Under the pieces are notes generated by a model. It worked only from the letters and a program-made list of their open reading frames with translations. It made no database searches and had not been told where the DNA came from. From the NCBI RefSeq assembly GCF_015207375.1, contig NZ_JADEWY010000028.1, forward strand, positions 1-55,372: a DNA stretch of 55,372 bases, given 5' to 3'. Positions 9,008 through 15,730 of the stretch are shown in pieces. This stretch comes from Coleofasciculus sp. LEGE 07092 (lineage in GTDB: Bacteria; Cyanobacteriota; Cyanobacteriia; Cyanobacteriales; Coleofasciculaceae). Position numbers and translations under genes: made by a program. Numbering within the stretch: position 1 is the first letter of the stretch; the number at the start of each line of letters is the position of its first letter.

Positions 9008-9771
9008 CTAAACGAATCTTACCTTGCCTGGATGTTAAGGCTGGGCGCGTAGTTAAGGGCGTCAACTTTGTCAATCTCCAGGATGCGGGCGATCCAGTGG
9101 AACTAGCCCAAGCTTATAACGATGCGGGTGCTGATGAGTTGGTATTTCTGGATATAACCGCCACCCATGAAGACCGGGATATTATCGTTGATGTTGTCTA
9201 TCGCACAGCAGAACAGGTTTTTATCCCCCTAACCGTTGGCGGTGGTATCCAATCCTTAGAGACAATTAAATTATTGTTAAGAGCCGGAGCGGATAAAATC
9301 AGCATTAATTCAGCCGCCGTCCGCAATCCCGACTTTATTAATCACGCGAGCGATCGCTTCGGGAAGCAGTGTATCGTTGTTGCTATCGATGCTAGACGCC
9401 GTGAGGATATGAGCAATCCTGGTTGGGATGTTTATGTACGCGGTGGGCGGGAAAATACAGGACTAGACGCGATCGCTTGGGCAAAAGAAGTAGAACAACG
9501 GGGAGCGGGAGAGCTGCTTGTTACTAGCATGGATGCCGATGGAACCCAGGCAGGTTATGACTTAGAGCTAACTCGCACCATTGCCGATCAAGTGGAAGTT
9601 CCCGTTATTGCCTCTGGCGGTGCGGGAAATTGTGAACACATTCATCAGGCACTTACGGAAGGGAAAGCGGAAGCTGCACTGCTAGCTTCTCTCTTACATT
9701 ATGGGCAACTAACGGTATCCCAGATTAAGGGCTATTTGCAGCAAAACCAAGTTCCAGTGCGGATGATTTAA
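9001..9771 (+). CDS. hisF: Imidazole glycerol phosphate synthase, cyclase subunit HisF
   Basis: The 256-residue protein is HisF, the (beta/alpha)8 barrel subunit that, with HisH, converts PRFAR and ammonia to imidazole glycerol phosphate and AICAR in histidine biosynthesis. The two catalytic aspartates are seen at D11 in [14 protein letters not shown] and D130 in VVAIDARR. Phosphate-binding loops appear in VGGGIQS and ASGGAGN. The length is normal. No other his gene is nearby, as usual in cyanobacteria, where his genes are scattered. Its start overlaps a short leader frame. Confidence 0.97.
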   Translation: MLAKRILPCLDVKAGRVVKGVNFVNLQDAGDPVELAQAYNDAGADELVFLDITATHEDRDIIVDVVYRTAEQVFIPLTVGGGIQSLETIKLLLRAGADKISINSAAVRNPDFINHASDRFGKQCIVVAIDARRREDMSNPGWDVYVRGGRENTGLDAIAWAKEVEQRGAGELLVTSMDADGTQAGYDLELTRTIADQVEVPVIASGGAGNCEHIHQALTEGKAEAALLASLLHYGQLTVSQIKGYLQQNQVPVRMI

Positions 9772-9889
9772 TGCTGGATCTTGCATCCCTGACCAGTTCT
9801 TAACGTTTGTTATGTATATCACACAATTGCACTATTTGCAGGTGTTTAGGCGACTGCTAGAATGAATGGGATGTTAAATTTCGTAAATT

Positions 9890-10102
9890 ATGTTGATTGC
9901 TATTTTAATATTTGATATCGCTCTGGTTGCTTGGTCGCTGCACCTAATGCAACAAGCCTTTGATACCCGTGAATTTTCCTTTATGCTGGCTGGTACGCTG
10001 GTTGCCATGTCAGCGGCTGCCATGTTAGTTGTTTACTTTCTAATGAACAGCTACTTGGGCTATGTGAGTCGCCTCGCTCAATCTCCTAACCTTTTTTATT
10101 AA
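9890..10102 (+). CDS. Small two-helix membrane protein
   Basis: A 70-residue protein with two predicted membrane helices, about residues 2-20 and 33-53, joined by a short polar loop (QQAFDTREFS). It has no recognised domain. The size, composition and clean gene limits make it a probable real gene, of a kind often annotated as conserved hypothetical in cyanobacteria. It lies between hisF and tRNA-Ala on the same strand. Confidence 0.6.
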   Translation: MLIAILIFDIALVAWSLHLMQQAFDTREFSFMLAGTLVAMSAAAMLVVYFLMNSYLGYVSRLAQSPNLFY

Positions 10103-10187
10103 ATAGCGAGAATAGCTGCAATTGTAGTTATGAGAGGTAACTTGACGAAATTAACATATCGAGGCATTATGGAGAATGCTGCGGCGC

Positions 10188-10260
10188 GGGGCTATAGCTC
10201 AGTTGGTAGAGCACCTCAATGGCATTGAGGGGGTCAGCGGTTCGAGTCCGCTTAGCTCCA
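10188..10260 (+). tRNA. tRNA-Ala (anticodon GGC)
   Basis: A 73-base cloverleaf. The acceptor stem GGGGCTA pairs with TAGCTCC (one G-U pair), with A as discriminator. The D arm contains AGCTCAGTTGGTAGAGC, the anticodon arm CCTCA-ATGGCAT-TGAGG gives anticodon GGC, and the T arm carries GGTTCGAGTCC. CCA is not encoded. The accessory island begins immediately downstream. Confidence 0.97.
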
Positions 10261-10321
10261 TAAGAAAATAGTTCTTGAGAATTACCTATTCCTGTGACTT
10301 TACGCCTAACCTTCCATCCCC

Positions 10322-10408
10322 CAAACACGATCGCACCTTTTCATCAAACAGTTTCTATTCCTGGTGACATAGTGTATCTGGGGAAAGGGAAGACGCTATC
10401 GCACCTGG
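10322..10408 (+). repeat. Island repeat family R2, copy a
   Basis: This unit carries CGATCGCACCTTTTCATC followed by ATTCCTGGTGACAT and GTATCTGGGGAAAGG. The same order recurs at 14961-15038, and parts recur at 12945-12990, 13163-13270 and 14215-14275. It is non-coding. Confidence 0.75.
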
Positions 10409-10431
10409 GAGACTGTCACCTTTAATTTTGG

Positions 10432-10493
10432 TGTAGGGGCGACCCGCACCGCATCAATTAACAACGGTGTCCGCTTAATTTGATCGGGTCGCC
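10432..10493. mobile_element. MITE-like hairpin element (AGGGGCGACCCG ends)
   Basis: A roughly 60-bp segment whose ends AGGGGCGACCCG and CGGGTCGCCCT are near-perfect inverted complements around an AT-rich centre. This is the form of small non-autonomous hairpin elements common in cyanobacterial intergenic DNA. It has no coding potential. Confidence 0.6.
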
Positions 10494-10542
10494 CTTTATT
10501 CAATTCCCTGTGTCAAACGGTAGTTTTTGAGTGGTTATATGC

Positions 10543-10599
10543 GTTCCTGGATAGGCTCCCATCGCACTTTGGTGGGGAATCGCTTTTATTCCTGGTGAG
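10543..10599 (+). repeat. Island repeat family R2, copy b (joins the phd remnant)
   Basis: The segment from TTCCTGGATAGGCT to CCTGGTGAGA matches 13173-13229 nearly base for base (CATCGCACTTTGGTGGGGAA is present in both). In this copy the repeat runs directly into the antitoxin remnant at 10600. In the other copy it continues with ATGGTGTATCTGGGG. Confidence 0.75.
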
Positions 10600-10851
10600 A
10601 AGGTTACTGTAGAAGAAATCACTCAAGATTTAATCAATTATCTTCAACGGGTTAAGGCTGGAGAAAGTTTTGTGATTTTTCAAGCAGACCAACCGATTGC
10701 GAAAATTATTTCGGCTAAATCTGAGGGGATTTCAGATGCTTTTGATGCTTTTCGCTCCAGAATCATTTCAGAAGGAATTGATTTAGATAGCGATGAAATT
10801 TTTGCCAATGTCCGGGACTACACCCCGACTCCTGAAAAACCTTGCTGGTGA
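10600..10851 (+). pseudogene. Phd/YefM-type antitoxin that has lost its start codon
   Basis: An open frame of 83 codons beginning KVTVEEITQDL and containing VKAGESFVIFQADQPIAKI is a textbook Phd-family antitoxin, the DNA-binding partner of a PIN or Doc toxin. No ATG, GTG or TTG precedes the conserved region. The codon where the start should be is AAG (10600-10602), and the related repeat at 13163-13272 has ATG at the matching place, which suggests an ATG to AAG change. An internal GTG (codon 25) would remove the DNA-binding strand. It is followed, with a one-base overlap, by a truncated PIN frame. It is probably non-functional unless an unusual start is used. Confidence 0.7.
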
Positions 10852-10925
10852 TGAATATAAAATTCCTCCTGGATACCAAAAATAACTTGTTGGATGGGAA
10901 TTACCTAGGCGACTTGCTAAAATAA
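10851..10925 (+). pseudogene. Truncated PIN-domain toxin remnant
   Basis: A 24-codon frame (MNIKFLLDTKNNLL...) overlaps the antitoxin stop by one base (TGATG), as expected of a toxin in a Phd-PIN operon. The start KFLLDT matches the first strand of PIN nucleases, which normally read LLDTN; here the conserved Asn is Lys. The frame ends after 24 residues, with no PIN continuation before the next gene at 10953. It is a deletion remnant. Confidence 0.6.
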
Positions 10926-10952
10926 AATCTGATCCGGTTTTAGGCTTTACGA

Positions 10953-11222
10953 ATGTCCACTGAAACAACCCACATTGCCCATCAAATTGCTAGCTTGGCG
11001 TGGCGCGATCGCCTGATATTACTCTGGCAAATTCTCCAGAGTTTTTTCCCATTCTCTAATCGACTGACCGGTTCACGCAGTGTAAGTCAGCAATCATCAA
11101 ACACCCATCGAGCCAACTTAACCAAGGCTCTGTCTGAACTGCAACAAATTTGCACAGAAGAAAATTATACTCTAGACGTTCCAAGCCGCTTCAATCGAAC
11201 CAATCCGTTCAGCGATGACTAA
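10953..11222 (+). CDS. Putative antitoxin of a PIN-toxin pair
   Basis: An 89-residue protein of no clear fold class, helical and polar, with the segment HQIASLAWRDRLILLWQILQSFFPF followed by a Ser/Asn-rich linker and a C-terminal acidic tail (NPFSDD). Its role is inferred from position: its stop codon is two bases before the PIN gene, in the order usual for antitoxin-toxin operons. An AT-rich 27-bp stretch separates it from the PIN remnant upstream. Confidence 0.6.
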   Translation: MSTETTHIAHQIASLAWRDRLILLWQILQSFFPFSNRLTGSRSVSQQSSNTHRANLTKALSELQQICTEENYTLDVPSRFNRTNPFSDD

Positions 11223-11224
11223 AG

Positions 11225-11623
11225 ATGCAGATTCTCTGCGATACCAATATTATCAGCGAACTCGCTCGTCCCGCCCCCAATCCACAGGTTTTAGCCTGGA
11301 GTCAAGAGCTTTCATTAATAATCGTTAGTGTCATCACCCTTGAAGAAATTGCCTACGGACTTAGTGCTAAACCGAATCCCAGAGTCCAAGCTTGGTTAGA
11401 AGACTTTTTGGCAACCTACTGCTCCATCTTACCAATTACATCAGAAATTGCACAAATCGCTGGTCAGCTAAGGGGCTATCTCAAAACAAAAGGAAAGCCT
11501 CGCGTTCAAGCGGATATGCTAATTGCAGCGACAGCAAAACACTATCAATTACCTCTCGCAACCCGCAATATTCGAGATTTTGAAGATTGTGGAATTTCAC
11601 TCATCAATCCCTTTCCGGATTAG
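11225..11623 (+). CDS. PIN-domain toxin (VapC-like ribonuclease)
   Basis: A 132-residue PIN nuclease. The four acidic active-site residues are visible: Asp6 in CDTNIISE, Glu near 40 in TLEEIAYG, Asp near 98 in QADMLIAATA and Asp in TRNIRDFED near 117-120. These coordinate metal for RNA cleavage, typically of tRNA or rRNA in VapC proteins. It is encoded two bases after its presumed antitoxin. The length is normal and the gene appears intact. Confidence 0.9.
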   Translation: MQILCDTNIISELARPAPNPQVLAWSQELSLIIVSVITLEEIAYGLSAKPNPRVQAWLEDFLATYCSILPITSEIAQIAGQLRGYLKTKGKPRVQADMLIAATAKHYQLPLATRNIRDFEDCGISLINPFPD

Positions 11624-11642
11624 TTGATAGGAAAGGATGGGG

Positions 11643-11839
11643 TGATCGCACGCTGAGAATAGAGGGGATGCGATCGCGTGGGAGTCCAGGTATTTGTAGG
11701 GGCGGGCGCGAGCCGCTTAATTTCGATGTTTGTGATAACGTTTTAACAAAACCCGCCCTGACTCAAAATGGAGGTGTGTTTTAGACGATCGCTCTTTTGA
11801 TCAGGAATTAGTGCAAACCGGGAGGGAAAGGGCGATCGC
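11643..11839 (+). repeat. Island repeat family R1, copy a
   Basis: The unit runs GATCGCACGCTGAGAATAG, a HIP1 site, TATTTGTAGGGGCGGGC, a spacer with GTTTGTGATAACGTTTTAA, ACCCGCCCTGACTC, GGAGGTGTGTTTTAG, another HIP1-like site and a tail GATCAGGAATTAGTGC. GGGGCGGG and its complement CCCGCCC form an internal hairpin, so the core resembles a MITE. Other copies are at 12770-12922, 13049-13170 (deleted form) and 15731-15957. Confidence 0.8.
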
Positions 11840-11974
11840 CTCTAGGGAAGAAGGAGTGATCAACGCTGAAAGTCAGGCTCTCAAAAGAATGGTTTATCTC
11901 ACGGTAGTTTGAGATATAGTTGGACTTTTACGGAATTTGAAGGACTGACGATTGAAAATTGGTTTGTTTAGCAG

Positions 11975-12037
11975 GCGATCGCTCTGTGCAAATCCGAACA
12001 TCTCCAAGGCTCTGATTCCATGTCAAAATAGTATTGA
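11975..12037 (+). repeat. 63-bp leader block L, copy 1 (upstream of AbrB-PIN)
   Basis: This block starts at a HIP1 octamer and ends seven bases before the AbrB-type antitoxin start. It is identical at 60 of 63 positions, without gaps, to 15029-15091, which lies 28 bp before the unrelated parD gene. It probably carries a promoter or operator, but I see no strong -35/-10 pair. Confidence 0.8.
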
Positions 12038-12043
12038 AATCAA

Positions 12044-12295
12044 ATGATTCAGGTTTCGCCGATGACTGTGGCTCAAGTGAGTAGCAACTATGAAATTGAG
12101 ATTCCGGTGACGGTTCGAGAAGCATTAAAGCTGAAACCGGGGGATGCCTTAGAAATCAAAGTCGTGGATGGTGCTGTGGTGATGATGCCCGTTCCTAGTT
12201 ATACATCGCGCCTGTTTGCCAAGCATCAAAATCTCTGGCGGGGGGTGGATGCTGTTGCCTATATTCGTGGGGAACGGGAGTCATGGCGCGATTAG
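12044..12295 (+). CDS. AbrB/MazE-type antitoxin
   Basis: An 83-residue protein with a SpoVT-AbrB swapped-hairpin domain at about residues 8-55 (VSSNYEIEIPVTVREALKLK then PGDALEIKV), the usual DNA-binding part of such antitoxins. The C-terminal 30 residues (RLFAKHQNLWRGVDAVAYI) are the toxin-binding tail. A second ATG at 12059 could be the start. It overlaps the downstream PIN gene by 13 bases, so the two are translationally coupled. The upstream 63 bp are shared with the ParDE module. Confidence 0.9.
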   Translation: MIQVSPMTVAQVSSNYEIEIPVTVREALKLKPGDALEIKVVDGAVVMMPVPSYTSRLFAKHQNLWRGVDAVAYIRGERESWRD

Positions 12296-12729
12296 ATGAC
12301 CTTGATGGGGTTGCGATCGCTCTCGACAGTGTGATTTTCATTTATGCTTTAGAAGGAAATCCAGAGTTTGGCGAACTAGCTCGGAAAGTTTTGGAGATGA
12401 TTGAGCAAGGGAAATGTCAGGGGGTTGTCTCTGATTTGGTGCTGGCTGAATTAATGGTTAAACCCTTGCGAGATGGATATCCTGACATTGCCGAAGAATA
12501 TGCTCAGGATTTACCCCGTTTTCCTAATCTGAGGTTTTGCCCGGTGACTCAGGCGGTGGTGATTGCAGCCGCCCGGTTACGAGGAAATAGCAATCTGGGC
12601 TTGATTGATGCTCTACATTTGGCGACGGCTGTGGAAGCTGGATGCAGGGTTTTTCTAACCAATGATGCTACACTTCGTTATCCCAACGTGGGTTTAGAGA
12701 TTTGGATGCTTCGAGATATTGAAGATTGA
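12283..12729 (+). CDS. PIN-domain toxin
   Basis: A 148-residue PIN nuclease with the acidic set at Asp15 (ALDSVIFIYALE), Glu near 56 (VLAELMV), Asp near 109 (GLIDALHLATA) and Asp near 127 (FLTNDATL). It is expected to be an RNase neutralised by the overlapping AbrB-type protein. It is full length and apparently intact. It differs clearly from the 132-residue PIN protein upstream, so the island did not arise by tandem duplication of one module. Confidence 0.9.
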   Translation: MARLDDLDGVAIALDSVIFIYALEGNPEFGELARKVLEMIEQGKCQGVVSDLVLAELMVKPLRDGYPDIAEEYAQDLPRFPNLRFCPVTQAVVIAAARLRGNSNLGLIDALHLATAVEAGCRVFLTNDATLRYPNVGLEIWMLRDIED

Positions 12730-12769
12730 TAGATTGACATCATCAGAAATTAGTGCGGATTCAGGGGGA

Positions 12770-12922
12770 GGGCGATCGCACGCTGGGAATAGAGGGGATG
12801 CGATCGCGTGGGAGCCTAGATATTTGTAGGGGCGGGCGCGAGCCGCTTAATTTCGATGTTTGTGATAACGTTTTAACAAAACCCGCCCTAGCTGAAAATG
12901 GAGGTGTGTTTTAGGCGATCGC
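12770..12922 (+). repeat. Island repeat family R1, copy b
   Basis: The full R1 order is present: CGCACGCTGGGAATAG, HIP1, GTAGGGGCGGGC, GTGATAACGTTTTAAC, ACCCGCCCT, GGAGGTGTGTTTTAGGCGATCGC. It begins about 40 bases after the PIN gene, as in copy a after the other PIN gene. The 5' side (12750-12770) resembles the R1 tail of copy a. Confidence 0.8.
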
Positions 12923-12937
12923 ACCTCAGCGTTGAAG

Positions 12938-13170
12938 AACTCCCATTCCTTTTGACATAGTATATCTGGGGAAAGGGGAAAGTGCGATCGCAATCCTCTC
13001 CCATATCCCGAACGCGATCGCACATTCAATCGATCCCGATCACGCGAATCGCACGCTGGGAATAGAGGGGATGCGATCGCGTCCGCCCTGACTCAAAATG
13101 GAGGTGTGTTTTAGGCGATCGCTGTTTTGATCAGGGATTGGCGCTAACCGGGAGGGAGAGGGCGATCGCA
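12938..13170 (+). repeat. Mosaic of R2 copy c, block R3 and deleted R1 copy c
   Basis: R2-type sequence (GTATATCTGGGGAAAGG in a variant form) is followed by block R3 at 13014-13047, which is identical over 34 bases to 14317-14350. This joins R1 at CGCACGCTGGGAATAG. R1 then jumps from its first HIP1 site straight to CCGCCCTGACTC, losing the hairpin left arm and centre. The joints lie at or beside HIP1 octamers. Confidence 0.7.
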
Positions 13171-13272
13171 CTTTCCTGGATAGGCTTCCATCGCACTTTG
13201 GTGGGGAACGCTTTTATTCCTGGTGAGATGGTGTATCTGGGGAAAGGGGAGGCGCGATCGCAACTCCTCCAT
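13163..13272 (+). repeat. Island repeat family R2, copy d
   Basis: TTCCTGGATAGGCT, CATCGCACTTTGGTGGGGAA, ATTCCTGGTGAGATGG and TGTATCTGGGGAAAGG occur in order. This is the longest R2 form and matches copy b over its left half. Confidence 0.75.
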
Positions 13273-13282
13273 GCTCATTTTT

Positions 13283-13582
13283 CTAGCTGACTTGGGGTTC
13301 CAGGAAACCTTCCTGCCAAACTCCCACATTCGCCGGAAGTTCAACAGCTTGATGGTTGTGGAATTTTGCCACTAACTTTGATATCTTCAGGGCTACTATT
13401 GGGTTAAATTTGAATACGTTTAAGAACGAATCATCTCCCTGGGTAACTTGAATTGGGTAATCGGCAATTGGCGTTGTTTTTACAGTCATGGTAAATTGAT
13501 GGAGGTCTGTGCCAATTTTTACTCTGATATTAAAGTTTCCCCAGTTTTGTGTAGGTTTAATTGATAGTAATTGTACATTCAT
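13283..13582 (-). CDS. Unknown 99-residue protein, partner of the C39-like peptidase
   Basis: A small beta-rich protein (MNVQLLSIKPTQNWGNFNIRV...), with no signal peptide and no recognised motif. Its start overlaps the end of the peptidase gene by four bases (ATGA-type), so the two form one operon. By position it might be an inhibitor, immunity protein or substrate of the peptidase. That is inference only. Confidence 0.6.
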   Translation of the reverse strand: MNVQLLSIKPTQNWGNFNIRVKIGTDLHQFTMTVKTTPIADYPIQVTQGDDSFLNVFKFNPIVALKISKLVAKFHNHQAVELPANVGVWQEGFLEPQVS

Positions 13583-14076
13583 TGTTGGCTTCTCGAAAAA
13601 ACGGCTTCAGTTGTCCAGTATTTTAAAAAGTTATCTATTGTCATTCTATATCGGCTTCCTTGCCAAGGGTCACGAATTAAGGCATATCCAGCAGCATCAA
13701 TACCATCAACTACGACTAAATGTCCTATTCCTGCACCCATTTCCCAAAGGACAGCCGCCCACGATCCGGTTGTGTTTAAAATCTCAAAGAGTTGGGAATG
13801 TGTAGCACCTGGTAGCTCCAATGAACCGCCTTCCCACTGGCGGGACGGATCGGGGTCGAGGGTGTTAAGCGCTATTGCCAGTACCTGACAACTTACTGGT
13901 ATTCCAGTTATTGTCTCAATCGCGCTTTGACTACTATTAATTTTACGGTCTTTTAAGAGCATTGCGCCACAGGCGATTCCACAAGATAAATCCCCTTGCT
14001 GTTCTATGACAGATGGATCGAGAATTTCGTCAATGACGGGCCAATTACCTCCAGCACCTGCTTGTTCGGGATACAT
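13579..14076 (-). CDS. C39-like cysteine peptidase
   Basis: A 165-residue protein with the layout of papain-like C39 peptidases: Gln26/27 for the oxyanion hole, Cys32 in the block LSCGIACGAMLL, His119 in GHLVVVDGID and Asp136 in IRDPWQGS. C39 domains usually cleave double-glycine leaders of bacteriocins and then sit on an ABC exporter. Here the domain stands alone, without a transporter or membrane segment, and is therefore soluble. It is translated together with a 99-residue unknown protein. Its place among toxin-antitoxin modules suggests a two-component cassette, but the substrate is unknown. Confidence 0.72.
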   Translation of the reverse strand: MYPEQAGAGGNWPVIDEILDPSVIEQQGDLSCGIACGAMLLKDRKINSSQSAIETITGIPVSCQVLAIALNTLDPDPSRQWEGGSLELPGATHSQLFEILNTTGSWAAVLWEMGAGIGHLVVVDGIDAAGYALIRDPWQGSRYRMTIDNFLKYWTTEAVFSRSQQ

Positions 14077-14159
14077 CCTGTCGTTTTCCTATACCCATTG
14101 TATTGCTGGTAAGAGTATAGGTGATGACTGAGATGGTGTGAAAATGATGGCAGACTAAG

Positions 14160-14352
14160 GAAGACGCGATCGCAATCCCCACCCATCCCCAAATGCGATC
14201 GCACTTCGACACCCTCAAGCTTCCATTCCTGGTGATCGGGTGTATCTGGGGAATGGGAAAACGCGATCGCAATTCTCACTCATCCCCAAATGCGATCGCA
14301 CCTTTTCATCTTTTAGGCGATCGCACATTCAATCGATCCCGATCACGCGATC
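14160..14352 (+). repeat. R2-type and R3 repeat cluster (copy e)
   Basis: Within 190 bases there are five HIP1-type sites, two occurrences of CATCCCCAAATGCGATCGCA, one TTCCTGGTGATCGGGTGTAT (R2 variant) and block R3 at 14317-14350. It fills the gap between the C39-like and 64-residue genes. Confidence 0.75.
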
Positions 14353-14360
14353 ACACTTGG

Positions 14361-14555
14361 TCAACTTGCTTTGTTCGCAGCTATTTTTTTGGCTTCTAGG
14401 ACTTCCATTCGCGCTAGGGTAGTTGCAGCTTCTGCTAGATACAGTGCAGTCATGGCTCGAATTGAGGGGTCATTCTCGCGACGCAGTTCTTGGGAGAGGG
14501 TAAAAACTCTCGTTCTATAGGCTTCGATAGATTCTGAATCGATCGCGTATTTCAT
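14361..14555 (-). CDS. Small unknown protein of a two-gene cassette
   Basis: A 64-residue, mostly helical protein (IEAYRTRVFTLSQELRRE, then a long helix to AANKAS). It begins four bases after the stop of the 108-residue gene, so the two are one operon. No family was recognised. The size and the helical, charged character would fit a toxin or antitoxin partner, but nothing in the sequence proves it. Confidence 0.5.
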   Translation of the reverse strand: MKYAIDSESIEAYRTRVFTLSQELRRENDPSIRAMTALYLAEAATTLARMEVLEAKKIAANKAS

Positions 14556-14559
14556 CGGT

Positions 14560-14886
14560 TTAACTATCCAGGCTATGTGATGTGACTTGGATTCTCAGAA
14601 GTTGACGTTCGGCTTCTGAATAAATATATCGTACTTCTAAAAGTTCTCTAGCTAAGAGTTCCATTTCCTGTTCGGCTTCAGGTGGATTTAGTGCTGGATG
14701 TTTGGCAACAGCTATATAGTTGCCTAATGGCAAGTTATAGAAATGAGCATCACCAAACCGAAGATTGACAGACTGTTCGTCGTAAATCAGTCCGTCTTTT
14801 TTGACAAGTGCGATAACTGCTACACCGTCAATTGAGGTCATGGCGACTCCTGCCTCATTGCGAATCACAATTAATATATCTGACAT
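14560..14886 (-). CDS. Unknown 108-residue protein, first gene of a cassette
   Basis: The N-terminal half (MSDILIVIRNEAGVAMTS... to FYNLPLGNYIAVAKHP) looks like a beta sandwich; the GNYIAVAKHPALNP part recalls carboxypeptidase-like or Ig-like regulatory folds. The C-terminal half is helical, with many Glu. No catalytic motif was seen. It sits in the island, flanked by HIP1 repeats, with a 64-residue gene four bases downstream. Confidence 0.55.
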   Translation of the reverse strand: MSDILIVIRNEAGVAMTSIDGVAVIALVKKDGLIYDEQSVNLRFGDAHFYNLPLGNYIAVAKHPALNPPEAEQEMELLARELLEVRYIYSEAERQLLRIQVTSHSLDS

Positions 14887-14956
14887 ATCCCCATTTTACG
14901 GGCAGGTAGCGCTCTCAATCCATTTCCCAGGTGATTGCACTTTTACTGAATCTCTA

Positions 14957-15038
14957 TCATGCGATCGCACCTTTTCATCAAACAGCTTTCATTCCTGGTG
15001 ACATGACGTATCTGGGGAAAGGAAAGACGCGATCGCTC
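14957..15038 (+). repeat. Island repeat family R2, copy f
   Basis: CGATCGCACCTTTTCATCAA, ATTCCTGGTGACATGA and GTATCTGGGGAAAGG follow in order as in copy a. The unit ends at a HIP1 site at 15029-15036, where leader block L begins. Confidence 0.8.
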
Positions 15039-15091
15039 TGTGTAAATCCAAACATCCCCAAGGCTCTGATTCCATGTCAAAATAGTATTGA
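15029..15091 (+). repeat. 63-bp leader block L, copy 2 (upstream of parDE)
   Basis: It differs from copy 1 (11975-12037) at three positions only (block positions 15, 22 and 29). It begins at the same HIP1 octamer and stops 28 bp before parD, while the downstream genes are unrelated. The sequences on either side of the two copies do not match. Confidence 0.8.
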
Positions 15092-15119
15092 TTTTCTCAT
15101 TTTTCGGGCAGTTTAATCG

Positions 15120-15383
15120 ATGAACATATCTTTGACACCTGAACTCGAGCAATTTATTGACTCAACCGTCAAAAGGGGTAGGTATTCATCTCCTAGTGAA
15201 GTTATTCAGGTGGCTTTACGATTGCTAGAGGAACGCGAGATGGAACGTTTACTACGATTAGAGGAACTCAGAAAGGAAATTGCTATTGGCATTGAACATT
15301 CGGATCAAGGAGATATATTTGATGGAGAAGAAGTGATTAGAGAACTCAGACAAGAAATTCGACAGTCAGAACAGGGTGCATAA
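15120..15383 (+). CDS. parD: ParD-type antitoxin
   Basis: An 87-residue protein with an N-terminal ribbon-helix-helix domain (MNISLTPELEQFIDSTV then a helix starting SPSEVIQVALRLLEERE) followed by a charged helical tail that would wrap the toxin. It binds its own promoter as a dimer and neutralises ParE. Its stop codon overlaps the parE ATG by one base (TAATG), showing tight coupling. Confidence 0.92.
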   Translation: MNISLTPELEQFIDSTVKRGRYSSPSEVIQVALRLLEEREMERLLRLEELRKEIAIGIEHSDQGDIFDGEEVIRELRQEIRQSEQGA

Positions 15384-15688
15384 TGGGCAACTATAGTTTT
15401 AGTGCGCCGGCTCGGCAAGATTTAAGGCAAATTAAAAACTATATGGCACAGTTTAGTTTAAGTGCGGCTAGTCGTTTTCTTGACGCTTTTGAGGAAAAAT
15501 GCCGTTTGTTAGCGGATTTTCCGGAAATGGGACGTTCTCGTGAGGAACTCGCTCCTAGTTTACGTAGTTTACCTGTGGATAAATATGTCATTTTTTACCG
15601 CCAGATTGAAAATGGCATCCAAGTGGAACGGGTGTTGAGTGGTTACAGAGATTTAGACGAAGTTTTTTCTGAGGATGAGGAGAATTAA
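15383..15688 (+). CDS. parE: ParE/RelE-superfamily toxin
   Basis: A 101-residue ParE-fold toxin: F-S-A-P-A-R-Q-D-L at the start, paired helices (RQIKNYMAQFSLSAASRF and FLDAFEEKCRLLADFPEMG), then strands LRSLPVDKYVIFYRQ and IQVERVLSGYRDLDEVF. These match the ParE family, whose members poison DNA gyrase, although RelE-type mRNA cleavage cannot be excluded from sequence. It is full length and follows parD with a one-base overlap. Confidence 0.92.
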   Translation: MGNYSFSAPARQDLRQIKNYMAQFSLSAASRFLDAFEEKCRLLADFPEMGRSREELAPSLRSLPVDKYVIFYRQIENGIQVERVLSGYRDLDEVFSEDEEN

Positions 15689-15730
15689 AGCGATTGCAAA
15701 GGTTGTTTTATGGGCTATCTAGGGAAAAGA

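Noticed and set aside
11928..12125. Reverse frames over both L blocks (also 14943-15152) sharing an NTILTWNQSLGDV stretch
   Set aside because: The shared peptide only reflects the repeated 63-bp DNA; the frames cross gene starts and have no other support.
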